From: Enterovibrio sp045679545
GTDB lineage: Bacteria; Pseudomonadota; Gammaproteobacteria; Enterobacterales; Vibrionaceae
Assembly (NCBI RefSeq): GCF_045679545.1
Contig: NZ_CP166194.1
Coordinates: 558,001-622,000 of the forward strand
Direction of reading: 5' to 3'
DNA: 64,000 nucleotides
In this document: positions 44,040-51,630 of the stretch, one piece after another
How the letters are laid out: the number at the start of each line of letters is the position of its first letter
How positions within the stretch are numbered: the stretch's first letter is position 1
Position numbers and translations under genes: made by a program
The notes under the pieces: model-generated
What the model was told of the DNA's origin: nothing
The model's input: the letters and a program-made list of their open reading frames with translations, nothing else
Databases searched by the model: none

Positions 44040-44942
44040 ATGCGAAATATGAGATGGCTGCCGTTGATCATTGTTGGGTCGTTGCTACTGCTTTCTGGCT
44101 GTGCTACGTCTACCTCAGTGAAAAACACACAACCTTGGCATTATCTGCCGATGGCAGTGCCATTGCAGTCAACCACGCAACAGGAAGTACAGCTAGCGCG
44201 AATTGACCAAATTCTTCTTCGTGACGACATCACGGAGAAAGACAGGGCGCAGATTTATTACGAACGCGGCTTGATTAATGACAGCCTTGGGCTGCGCGAT
44301 CTGGCACGTTTAGATTTTAATCGTTCTTTGTCTTACAACCCGGCACAGCCTGATGTTTTTAATATTCTCGGCGTGTATTTTACCCAAAGCGGTCTGTATG
44401 ACGCTGCGTATGAAGCCTTTGACTCGACCTTAGAACTGAACGAGGGGCATCAGTATGCCGAGCGTAATCGTGGCATTGCGCTTTATTACGGCGGTCGATA
44501 CGACCTTGCTGTACGTGATTTGCAGAAACACTATCAAGACAATGAGAACGACCCTTATCGTGCAATTTGGCTCTATTTAGCTGAGTTGGAAAAAGAGGGA
44601 AGCGAACAAGCCACGCAAGCCTTTAGAGCGCGTTACCAAGCCTCAGATAAACAGGATTGGGGGTGGCAGCTAGCCAGGCTGTATTTGAACGATATCAGTG
44701 AACAAGCCTTCTTTAATGAAATAATGAATACCAGCGTCGATAATTCCCAATTAGCAGAACGACTATGTGAAGGGTATTTTTATCTCGCAAAGCGCTATCA
44801 GTCTCAGGGTGATTTAGGCTCAGCTGTGGCGTTATATAAACTGGCCATGGCGGGTAATGTGTACGATTTCGTCGAGCATCGTTACTCGATGTTGGAATTG
44901 AGTCGTATCGCGCAACAGTTAAGCGAACAACCTGCTACCTAA
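44040..44942 (+). CDS. nlpI: Lipoprotein NlpI (TPR protein)
   Basis: Outer-membrane-anchored TPR lipoprotein that scaffolds peptidoglycan hydrolases and the Prc protease. 300 residues; signal peptide with lipobox LLSG-C21. TPR units follow, for example QIYYERGLINDSLGLRDLAR, PAQPDVFNILGVYFTQSGLY and GHQYAERNRGIALYYGGRYD, with the E. coli-like ENDPYRAIWLYLAE region after them. AGGAG precedes the ATG. Location after pnp is the standard one. Confidence 0.95.
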   Translation: MRNMRWLPLIIVGSLLLLSGCATSTSVKNTQPWHYLPMAVPLQSTTQQEVQLARIDQILLRDDITEKDRAQIYYERGLINDSLGLRDLARLDFNRSLSYNPAQPDVFNILGVYFTQSGLYDAAYEAFDSTLELNEGHQYAERNRGIALYYGGRYDLAVRDLQKHYQDNENDPYRAIWLYLAELEKEGSEQATQAFRARYQASDKQDWGWQLARLYLNDISEQAFFNEIMNTSVDNSQLAERLCEGYFYLAKRYQSQGDLGSAVALYKLAMAGNVYDFVEHRYSMLELSRIAQQLSEQPAT

Positions 44943-44965
44943 TCGGGTCATGATGCCTGTGACAG

Positions 44966-44993
44966 AAAAAGAGCCGCATTGCGGCTCTTTTTA
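44966..44993. terminator. Bidirectional terminator between nlpI and ubiV
   Basis: A 12-bp stem AAAAAGAGCCGC / GCGGCTCTTTTT with an ATT loop, in the gap between convergent nlpI and ubiV. Confidence 0.9.
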
Positions 44994-45019
44994 CGTTTAG
45001 TGGTTATAAACACAAGGAA

Positions 45020-45886
45020 CTATGAATGTGTCGCCATGCCTTCAATACTGTGCCAGTACCCATTGCAGTGATGGGTGCGGGGCGAAAAACCGGCATCACC
45101 ACGTTTAAAGCCCGCCAGTACATCAATGGTGTCCACATGCTGAGGACTAATGCGTACAACATCGACAAGACCTTTCATGGAGGCCTGGTCAGCGCTTAGG
45201 TCGTAGCAGTAACCGGATTGGGTTTGAATGCCGTTCAATGTAAACACCGCTTGGCCTTCTTGGCTTTTTACTTCTAGGCCTTGTGGGTAGTTAACACAAC
45301 AAGTTTCGCATTTATCTTTAGGGCGGTTTTCAGCGCGGGCACTAAAACAGCGGGCTGAATAGGCTAATGGCAAATGACCATAGGAAAAGACTTCAACCTC
45401 AAACCTGTTGCGGATCCCCAGTATTTCAGCTTCAGCTAGGACTTTTTGCAGCCATTCTCGAGACAGCTCAACCGGCATGCACCAGCGTGTCATGCCTTTT
45501 TTCAGCAGCACGTGCAGTGCTTGTGCGTTGTAAAGGTTTAACGCAGGGCCAGCGACAAACGGCACTTTTTTTCCATGTGCCAGTTGAATCGCGGATACAT
45601 CGTTAGCTTCAATAATGAACTCGCCATTATCGATGTAACTTTGCATCACCTTCACTTCGCTTGGTGCCTCAAGCAACGCCATGGTTGATAGTACGACTTG
45701 TTTACCCTGCTGAGCCAGTTCACGACCTAAATCCATCCAGTCAGCGGTGCGCATCTCTCTGCGTTTTGAACAAACCGTTTCACCAAGATAAACAATATCA
45801 GCATCGCTGTTCACGGCTTTTTGATAAAAGGTTTCAACGTCGTTTTTTGGCCAGAAATAGAGAAGTGGGCCAAGTGAATATTTCAT
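45020..45886 (-). CDS. ubiV: O2-independent ubiquinone hydroxylation factor UbiV (YhbV)
   Basis: Partner of UbiU in the oxygen-independent hydroxylation of ubiquinone precursors under anaerobiosis; U32 peptidase-like fold with a [4Fe-4S] cluster. 288 residues from the ATG at 45886. Cysteines C39, C180, C193 and C197 fall exactly at the cluster positions known in E. coli UbiV (ETVCSKR; SARCFSAR; KCETCCVNYPQG). A longer frame starts at 45907 but overlaps ubiU. It begins 11 bp after the ubiU stop, so the two form one leftward operon. Confidence 0.94.
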   Translation of the reverse strand: MKYSLGPLLYFWPKNDVETFYQKAVNSDADIVYLGETVCSKRREMRTADWMDLGRELAQQGKQVVLSTMALLEAPSEVKVMQSYIDNGEFIIEANDVSAIQLAHGKKVPFVAGPALNLYNAQALHVLLKKGMTRWCMPVELSREWLQKVLAEAEILGIRNRFEVEVFSYGHLPLAYSARCFSARAENRPKDKCETCCVNYPQGLEVKSQEGQAVFTLNGIQTQSGYCYDLSADQASMKGLVDVVRISPQHVDTIDVLAGFKRGDAGFSPRTHHCNGYWHSIEGMATHS

Positions 45887-45897
45887 AGGGTTATCTC

Positions 45898-46893
45898 TTA
45901 CTGCCATTTGCGATGGTAAGCGCCAAGTGTGGTTTGCGCGCCCTCAGAGACACTGTCCAAACATTGGTTCCAATGCGGAAGAACCTCATAGCCGTCAGGG
46001 TTTTTCTTGTAGCTATCAATGGCCTGTCGCCACGTGCGTGTCACTTGTTCAACATAAGCTGGGCTACGCTGACGGCCTTCGATTTTGACCGAGGCAATAT
46101 TCGCGGCAAACAATTCAGGCAAAATAGAAAGTGTATTCAGGCTGGTTGGCTCCTCCAATGCGTGGAATGGCTCTCCGTCAGTGACAAAGCGTCCTTTGCA
46201 TAGCGTTGGATATCCTGCGTTTTCACCGACTTTGTAGCGGTCGATCAAAATGTCATTAAGGCGAGATTCTAATCCTTGCGGGGTTTCTTGCCAGCGTACG
46301 TATTTTGCTGGCGAGCAAGCACCAACAGTATTCGGGGATTCGCCTGTTAGGTAAGACGATAAATAACAGCGACCTTCCGACATAATACAAAGGCTACCAA
46401 AGGCAAACACTTCCAAATCCACGTCGGTAGTGCGAGACAATTGCTTCACCTGATGCATAGACAGCACGCGTGGCAATACCACGCGCTTCACATTGAAGTG
46501 GTCACGATAAAAATCAATGGCGGCACTGTTGGTGGCAGATGCTTGTACTGACAAGTGAATTTCCATGTCAGGGTGCTTGGTCGCTGCGTAATCGAGTACG
46601 GCAAGATCGGCGATGATCAACGCATCTACGCCAAGGTCGACGGCAGCATCAACGGCGTCCGTCCAGCGTTTAAAGCCATCAGGATGGGCAAAGGTATTCA
46701 GCGCAACATGAAGGTGTTTGTTTCTATCATGAACATAAGAGACCGCTTTTTCGAGCTTTTTGCCATCAAAGTTCAGGCCAGCAAAGTGGCGTGCGTTAGT
46801 GCCATCTTTGAAGCCGATATATACCGCATCGGCGCCATTATCGATGGCCGTTTTCAGGGCAGGAAGGTTACCTGCCGGACAAAGCAATTCCAT
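45898..46893 (-). CDS. ubiU: O2-independent ubiquinone hydroxylation factor UbiU (YhbU)
   Basis: Forms the UbiU-UbiV heterodimer, each subunit with a [4Fe-4S] cluster, for anaerobic ubiquinone synthesis. 331 residues beginning MELLCPAGNLPALKTAIDNG. The cluster cysteines C169, C176, C193 and C232 are conserved (GSLCIMSEGRCYLSSYLTGE, GACSPAKY, PTLCKGRF). It ends TTLGAYHRKWQ like the E. coli protein. The ATG at 46893 has GTGGGG upstream. It is transcribed away from ubiT, but a GGDEF-EAL gene now separates them. Confidence 0.95.
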   Translation of the reverse strand: MELLCPAGNLPALKTAIDNGADAVYIGFKDGTNARHFAGLNFDGKKLEKAVSYVHDRNKHLHVALNTFAHPDGFKRWTDAVDAAVDLGVDALIIADLAVLDYAATKHPDMEIHLSVQASATNSAAIDFYRDHFNVKRVVLPRVLSMHQVKQLSRTTDVDLEVFAFGSLCIMSEGRCYLSSYLTGESPNTVGACSPAKYVRWQETPQGLESRLNDILIDRYKVGENAGYPTLCKGRFVTDGEPFHALEEPTSLNTLSILPELFAANIASVKIEGRQRSPAYVEQVTRTWRQAIDSYKKNPDGYEVLPHWNQCLDSVSEGAQTTLGAYHRKWQ

Positions 46894-47132
46894 AAATTTC
46901 CCCACATCACGTGGTCAGCATCTGGCTATGAGTTTGAACATAAAGTCAGGATTTTAGGCAGAGTTGACTTAAAAGGTATTGATGTAAGGCAGGTTTGGGT
47001 AAACAAAGAATGAAACCCAAGGGGAATCTATTGTTTGGAACGTGAAGTTGGTGAGGTGGTTTGGAGCATATGGAATACGGGTTCATGAACGTCCGATAAA
47101 TGACGTTGGCGCCTTAAAAGCGCCAATCACAA

Positions 47133-49181
47133 TTACGATACCGCTTTGATGGCCTTGCGGTTGTTTATTAGCAGTGCTTCAAACTCCGCTTTTGGCATTG
47201 GCTTGTAGAAATGGAAGCCCTGAATGGTGTCACATTTTAGGTTCGCGAGCACACTGGCTTGCTTACCCGTTTCCACGCCTTCAGCGACCACTGACATGTT
47301 TAACGATCGGCCAAGATTGATGATGTTTTCTATCAATGTGACCTGTTTTGGAAAGGTTTCCATGTCTGATATAAATGCGCGGTCGATTTTCAGTTCATCC
47401 AATGGAAACTTAGCCAAATAGGACAAGGATGAATAGCCGGTTCCAAAATCATCAATTGATAGCGCAAACCCGAGTTCTTTAATCGCATTGAGCATTTGGA
47501 TTGCGTGGTCACCGTCGCTAATAACGGCGCTTTCCGTTAGCTCAAACGTGATCATCGAGGGATCCGCTTGCGTGGCAGATTGCAGTTTTTTCATGTGCGT
47601 CGTGAGGTTCGGATTGCGAAACTGCTGTGGTGATAGATTGATGGCCACGCGTCCCGGAAGGATTTTTAGGCTTTGCCAGCGGCGCACGGCTTGAAATACT
47701 TCGCGCATCACATTGCGACCAAGCAGTTCAATCATTCCTGAGCGCTCTGCTACTGGAATAAAGCGTGCAGGGCTGATGTAGCCCTCAACAGGGTGCTTCC
47801 AGCGAACCAATGCTTCCGCGCCGTTGATTGAGTAATCTTTCGCGTTGACCTTAGGTTGATACCAGACCTCTAAGCCATTATTTTGTAATGCCTTCTGTAG
47901 TTCAATTTCCAGCCAAAGACGCATGCGTGCTTCTTTATTCATGTGCTGGTCATATGTCACGACACGGTTACGACCTTGCTCTTTGGCTTCATACATCGCG
48001 GTATCAGCGTTTTGCAGCAGACTGCGAGCATCTTTGCCGTCACCCGGGTATTTCACTGAGCCGATTGAGCAGGCAAGATACTTGCTGAAATGGTAAAGAT
48101 CGAAAGGCTGGCTGATCACTTCCACGATTTTATTCGCCAGTTCACATGCGATGTCGTCACCGGTTTGTTCTGGCAACAACACGGCAAACTCATCGCCACC
48201 GAGATGACCCAAAATGGTTTCTGCAGGCAGTTGGCGACGAAGCCGTTGAGCGATTTCTTGTAAGACACGATCCCCAATGTGATGGCCAAGGGAGTCGTTG
48301 ATGTTTTTAAAGTTATCCACATCCAGATAAAGCATCAGCAAGGGGGTGTCATTGTTGATGAGCTGTTCCAATCGACGAGAAAAACCGTGCCTATTATAAA
48401 GGCCCGTCAGTGCGTCGAATTGAGCCAGTTTCTCGATGGTTTGCTTATGATCACTGACCGCAACGGTCCGAGATAGCGTAATGAGAGCGCCACTTCCCCC
48501 TAACAGGCTCACCGAGCCATAAGAGACGTTCAACGGCTTGCTGTCCGTGTTCCCATTGCTTGGTTGGCAGACAAGTTGCTGCCCAGAGTCTAGCGATGTC
48601 AGAGAGGCAATAAGGGATTGACCTTTGACAGGGCCTGCCAGCAGGCTTTCGATATCTTCACCCAAAATCTCGTTGAGATTATCAAATCCCAGCATGCTAA
48701 CAGCGTGACTGTTTGCACTAAGAATGATGCCATCATCCAGCACACAGCAGCCTTCACCCACTAATTGACAAAGGTTGCTAAAACGACTTTCTGAGGATTC
48801 CAGCGCGCTGGTAAGAACTTGCCTTTCTGAGGTGTCGGATGCGTGGAAAATAACCGCACCTTCCGGCCACTCGTTACTAGTGAGTGGGGAGACGCTGAAG
48901 TGGAAGCTTGAGTCATGAATGCCATCGTTTAGCACTATCTCACCTTCCGTATTCTCGCCGCTAAGTGCGCGATTATAGTGGGGTGACAATGCGTCGTAGA
49001 AAGCAGAGCCTAGAATGTCTTTATCTTGTTTTCCGACTAACTCGTCTTGATCTAGTCCACTGATTTCGCAATAGCGCTGACTTACCCAAAGATAATGATG
49101 GTCTTTGTCCAGCACGGCAAAAAGAAAAGGGCTGTTTTGAGTAAGACGTGAAAACCAATAGGTTAACTGCTCGATTGGCAT
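47133..49181 (-). CDS. PAS-GGDEF-EAL cyclic-di-GMP signalling protein
   Basis: A cytoplasmic c-di-GMP enzyme of about 682 residues with no membrane segment. Two PAS-like domains (about 8-120 and 130-240) precede a GGDEF domain with an intact GGDEF at 328-332 and an EAL domain with intact E-A-L at 456-458 and DDFGTGYSSLSYL. Both catalytic motifs look functional; the RxxD inhibitory site before GGDEF is missing. I favour the ATG at 49181, with GGAG 5 nt upstream; an ATG at 49232 would add 17 residues but has no ribosome site. It lies between ubiU and ubiT, which are adjacent in E. coli. The signal sensed is unknown. A 7-bp hairpin without a clear U-tail follows the stop. Confidence 0.9.
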   Translation of the reverse strand: MPIEQLTYWFSRLTQNSPFLFAVLDKDHHYLWVSQRYCEISGLDQDELVGKQDKDILGSAFYDALSPHYNRALSGENTEGEIVLNDGIHDSSFHFSVSPLTSNEWPEGAVIFHASDTSERQVLTSALESSESRFSNLCQLVGEGCCVLDDGIILSANSHAVSMLGFDNLNEILGEDIESLLAGPVKGQSLIASLTSLDSGQQLVCQPSNGNTDSKPLNVSYGSVSLLGGSGALITLSRTVAVSDHKQTIEKLAQFDALTGLYNRHGFSRRLEQLINNDTPLLMLYLDVDNFKNINDSLGHHIGDRVLQEIAQRLRRQLPAETILGHLGGDEFAVLLPEQTGDDIACELANKIVEVISQPFDLYHFSKYLACSIGSVKYPGDGKDARSLLQNADTAMYEAKEQGRNRVVTYDQHMNKEARMRLWLEIELQKALQNNGLEVWYQPKVNAKDYSINGAEALVRWKHPVEGYISPARFIPVAERSGMIELLGRNVMREVFQAVRRWQSLKILPGRVAINLSPQQFRNPNLTTHMKKLQSATQADPSMITFELTESAVISDGDHAIQMLNAIKELGFALSIDDFGTGYSSLSYLAKFPLDELKIDRAFISDMETFPKQVTLIENIINLGRSLNMSVVAEGVETGKQASVLANLKCDTIQGFHFYKPMPKAEFEALLINNRKAIKAVS

Positions 49182-49543
49182 GTAGGCTCCATACATCCTA
49201 GCTTGCGAAGCTATTTCCCACTTCAGTTCCATGTTTGAGACGACACTATATAACGGTGATGTGATTGGATAAACCTTTATATACCTTATCTATCTAAAGG
49301 AATGGCTTATTGAACCGATGCCACTTTTCAGTTGTGAATTGATATCGCGACATCGTGACGTGTTTCAAATAAAGGTTATGTTGAGGGTATTCTAGCCTTC
49401 CACAATGCGTTGGAATATCATTCGGGGTTGAGTGGTTATCGGTGTGACGTATTGTCCCCCTGTTTTTTTGACGTAAGGCATGATCATTGAGCGACACAAT
49501 GGCATACAATGAGCCATATCTTCGCCACCCTTAGCATTGGAAC
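49182..49543. other. Divergent region between the GGDEF-EAL gene and ubiT
   Basis: A 362-bp AT-rich stretch that must contain both promoters. I searched by eye for an FNR site (TTGAT-N4-ATCAA) because ubiT is used anaerobically, and found only poor matches. No gene-like open frame. Confidence 0.4.
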
Positions 49544-50077
49544 ATGACTTTGCTCAACACTCTTCATTCAACATTGGTGCATCAGGCACCCGCCTTATTT
49601 AGGCTGCCCGTTAAACTTATTCCAGCATCCGCGCAGCAAGCGTTGATGCTCGAAACCTTAAAACGCGTGTTCCGTGAAGCACTGGATGATGGCGAGTTTG
49701 AGTTCCTCGAAAATCGCTGGTTAGAAGTGCATGTGCGCGATATCGGGTTTAAAAGCTACATTAGTTTTGATAACGACAAGTTAGTTGTTCGACAAGATAT
49801 AGACACACCGGACGTAAGATTTAGCGGAGATCTGAACGATTTAATATTGATTGCTGCCCGCAAAGAAGATCCCGACACCTTGTTTTTCCAACGTCGCCTT
49901 TTGATTGAAGGTGACACTGAGCTTGGGCTCGAGGTCAAGAACTTGATGGACAGTGTTGATTTGGATTCATTGCCAAGCATGCTTCGCCAAGGACTATTCT
50001 CGTTAGCGGCCTTTGTGCAAAAAGGTCTGCAGACACCCGCTCCCCTCAATGAGGCGCATTATGCTCATAAGATCTGA
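49544..50077 (+). CDS. ubiT: Anaerobic ubiquinone accessory factor UbiT (SCP2 domain, YhbT)
   Basis: SCP2-type lipid-binding protein thought to hold ubiquinone intermediates in the oxygen-independent pathway with UbiU and UbiV. 177 residues. The SCP2 core (about 40-145) contains FREALDDGEFEFLENRWLEV, DLNDLILIAARKEDPDTLFF and RRLLIEGDTELGLEVKNLMD, nearly identical to E. coli YhbT. The ATG at 49544 has only a weak ribosome site. Its end overlaps the yhbS start by 17 bp. Confidence 0.94.
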   Translation: MTLLNTLHSTLVHQAPALFRLPVKLIPASAQQALMLETLKRVFREALDDGEFEFLENRWLEVHVRDIGFKSYISFDNDKLVVRQDIDTPDVRFSGDLNDLILIAARKEDPDTLFFQRRLLIEGDTELGLEVKNLMDSVDLDSLPSMLRQGLFSLAAFVQKGLQTPAPLNEAHYAHKI

Positions 50078-50564
50078 AGCGCCTGCCGATCTTTTACCGA
50101 TCGACAGATTGCTCGAAAAAGCGTTCCCTACGAAAGCGGAAGCTAAATTGGTGATGTCTCTGCGTGAAAACGGTCACAACACCTTGTCGCTCGTGGCATG
50201 TAACGACGAAGGAAAAACCGTTGCCCACGTCATGTTTAGCCCCGTTATCATCGGTGGTATGGATACTGGTGTGCAAGGTCTTGCGCCGCTATGCGTTCAT
50301 CCTGATTATCGCAAGCAGGGCATTGCGGCTACATTGGTCAAAGAAGGCTTGGAAATACTCGCTGAACTGGGCTACCCAGCCTGTGTCGTGTTAGGCGATC
50401 CAGCTTACTATGCGCAGTTTGGTTTTACCGCCGCCAACACCTTCGGGTTCCATTGCAAATGGGATGTACCGCAAGAAGCGTTTATGGCATTAGAGCTTCT
50501 TGATGGGGGCTTTGAAAACCTGCAAGGTTTGGTTGACTACTGCCCTGAATTTGATGAGCTGTAA
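50061..50564 (+). CDS. yhbS: GNAT-family N-acetyltransferase YhbS
   Basis: A 167-residue acetyltransferase-fold protein. The acetyl-CoA-binding motif A is APLCVHPDYRKQGIAATLVK (Q/R-x-x-G-x-A form) and is followed by the conserved VVLGDPAYYAQFGF. It matches E. coli YhbS, which also sits next to yhbT (ubiT). The ATG at 50061 is preceded by GAGG and lies inside the end of ubiT, so translation is coupled. Substrate unknown. Confidence 0.88.
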   Translation: MLIRSEAPADLLPIDRLLEKAFPTKAEAKLVMSLRENGHNTLSLVACNDEGKTVAHVMFSPVIIGGMDTGVQGLAPLCVHPDYRKQGIAATLVKEGLEILAELGYPACVVLGDPAYYAQFGFTAANTFGFHCKWDVPQEAFMALELLDGGFENLQGLVDYCPEFDEL

Positions 50565-50584
50565 CTGAAGCGCTATATACCTAC

Positions 50585-50620
50585 AAAGGGGCGGCCAATG
50601 GCTGCTCCTTTTGTTTTTAT
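50585..50620 (+). terminator. Terminator after yhbS
   Basis: AAAGGGGCGGCC (50585-50596) pairs with GGCTGCTCCTTT (50600-50611), with two G-U pairs, then TTGTTTTT. Confidence 0.75.
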
Positions 50621-50734
50621 CCGGCTTGGTTTTATCGTTCGGCTCTTTCACTTCGCGCTTTGATGTCGATGTATGCCGAAGTTTGGTAGGATGCGTGCAT
50701 ATTCCTTGATTGAGTTTTGGACTTTCGTGTTGTG

Positions 50735-51130
50735 ATGAACGATTTACAGCGTCTCAAAGAAATGGGGATCACCGTGTGGGATGTTAGACAGCCCGACGTG
50801 TTATCAGTAAATATGACCAAGGCCATTGCGTTGCCAGCGTCCTGCAAACTGCTGTTTGTCAGTGATAGTGCGCCAAATGAACATGAAGCTTGGCTTTTTG
50901 GCAAAATTCTCGCAAGCATGAAGCTAACCTCTGAGCAGGCTCTGCGTTTACCGGCAAGAGCGCTGTCGACCTTAGGTGAGCATTCGCTTGAATGGTGTTG
51001 GTGCGCAGGTGTGCCTACGCATCCTATCGCTGGTGTCAAAGCACTGGCTTCACCAGCACTCTCTGCGCTTAACGATGACCAAAATGCGAAAAAAGCACTG
51101 TGGAAACAAATAAAAAGTTATGAAAGCTGA
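50735..51130 (+). CDS. holD: DNA polymerase III psi subunit HolD
   Basis: Psi links the chi subunit (and SSB) to the clamp loader of the replicase. 131 residues; the N-terminus MNDLQRLKEMGITVWDVRQP is the chi-binding segment, and the C-terminal ASPALSALNDDQNAKKALWK matches E. coli HolD. The ATG at 50735 has no clear ribosome site; a GTG one codon earlier is possible. It overlaps rimI by 11 bp, the holD-rimI pair also found in E. coli. Confidence 0.9.
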   Translation: MNDLQRLKEMGITVWDVRQPDVLSVNMTKAIALPASCKLLFVSDSAPNEHEAWLFGKILASMKLTSEQALRLPARALSTLGEHSLEWCWCAGVPTHPIAGVKALASPALSALNDDQNAKKALWKQIKSYES

Positions 51131-51566
51131 ATTACTTCCGATGGACGATCGCTGGTTGGATGCGGTGGTTTCGATTGAGCGCGCGGCCCATAGTCACCCA
51201 TGGGTAGAAAGCCTACTGCGTAAGCCACCCACCAAATTCGGCTGCAATCGTGTGTTAGTGATGAACGATGATGTGGTTGGGTATTTTTTCGCGCAATGTG
51301 TCGCGGGGGAAGCGTCATTGCTTAATATTGCTGTTGCACCTCAGTACCAAGGTAAAGGGTTTGGCAAGCAATTGCTGAGCGAGTTTCTCACCAGCATGCG
51401 CGAGATGGATGCACAAGAAGCATGGCTGGAAGTCAGGGAGAGCAACCAGGCCGCAATCAAGTTATACGAATCGCTAGAGTTTAACGAATTTGATCGCCGC
51501 TACGGTTATTACCCAACTCAATCAGGCAAAGAAGATGCGCTGATCATGAGCTATTGGTTCGAATAA
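51120..51566 (+). CDS. rimI: Ribosomal protein S18 N-acetyltransferase RimI
   Basis: GNAT enzyme that acetylates the N-terminal alanine of ribosomal protein S18. 148 residues with the acetyl-CoA loop VAPQYQGKGFGKQLLSEFL and the RimI-typical AWLEVRESNQAAIKLYESL and RRYGYYPTQSGKEDALIM. The start ATG at 51120 lies within the holD 3' end, so it depends on holD translation. A bidirectional terminator follows. Confidence 0.95.
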   Translation: MKAELLPMDDRWLDAVVSIERAAHSHPWVESLLRKPPTKFGCNRVLVMNDDVVGYFFAQCVAGEASLLNIAVAPQYQGKGFGKQLLSEFLTSMREMDAQEAWLEVRESNQAAIKLYESLEFNEFDRRYGYYPTQSGKEDALIMSYWFE

Positions 51567-51595
51567 CGAATTCAACGGATAGATTAAAATAAAAG

Positions 51596-51623
51596 AAAAC
51601 CCGCGTCAGTACGCGGGTTTTCT
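51596..51623. terminator. Bidirectional terminator between rimI and lapD-like gene
   Basis: AAAACCCGCG (51596-51605) pairs with CGCGGGTTTT (51612-51621). It lies between convergent genes and ends just before the stop of the lapD-like gene (51631). Confidence 0.88.
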
Positions 51624-51630
51624 GTATTGA

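Noticed and set aside
46555..47013. 152-codon frame antisense to ubiU
   Set aside because: Lies opposite well-conserved ubiU codons; a by-product of their codon pattern.
49182..49543. FNR site upstream of ubiT
   Set aside because: No half-sites close to TTGAT-N4-ATCAA with correct spacing were found by eye.
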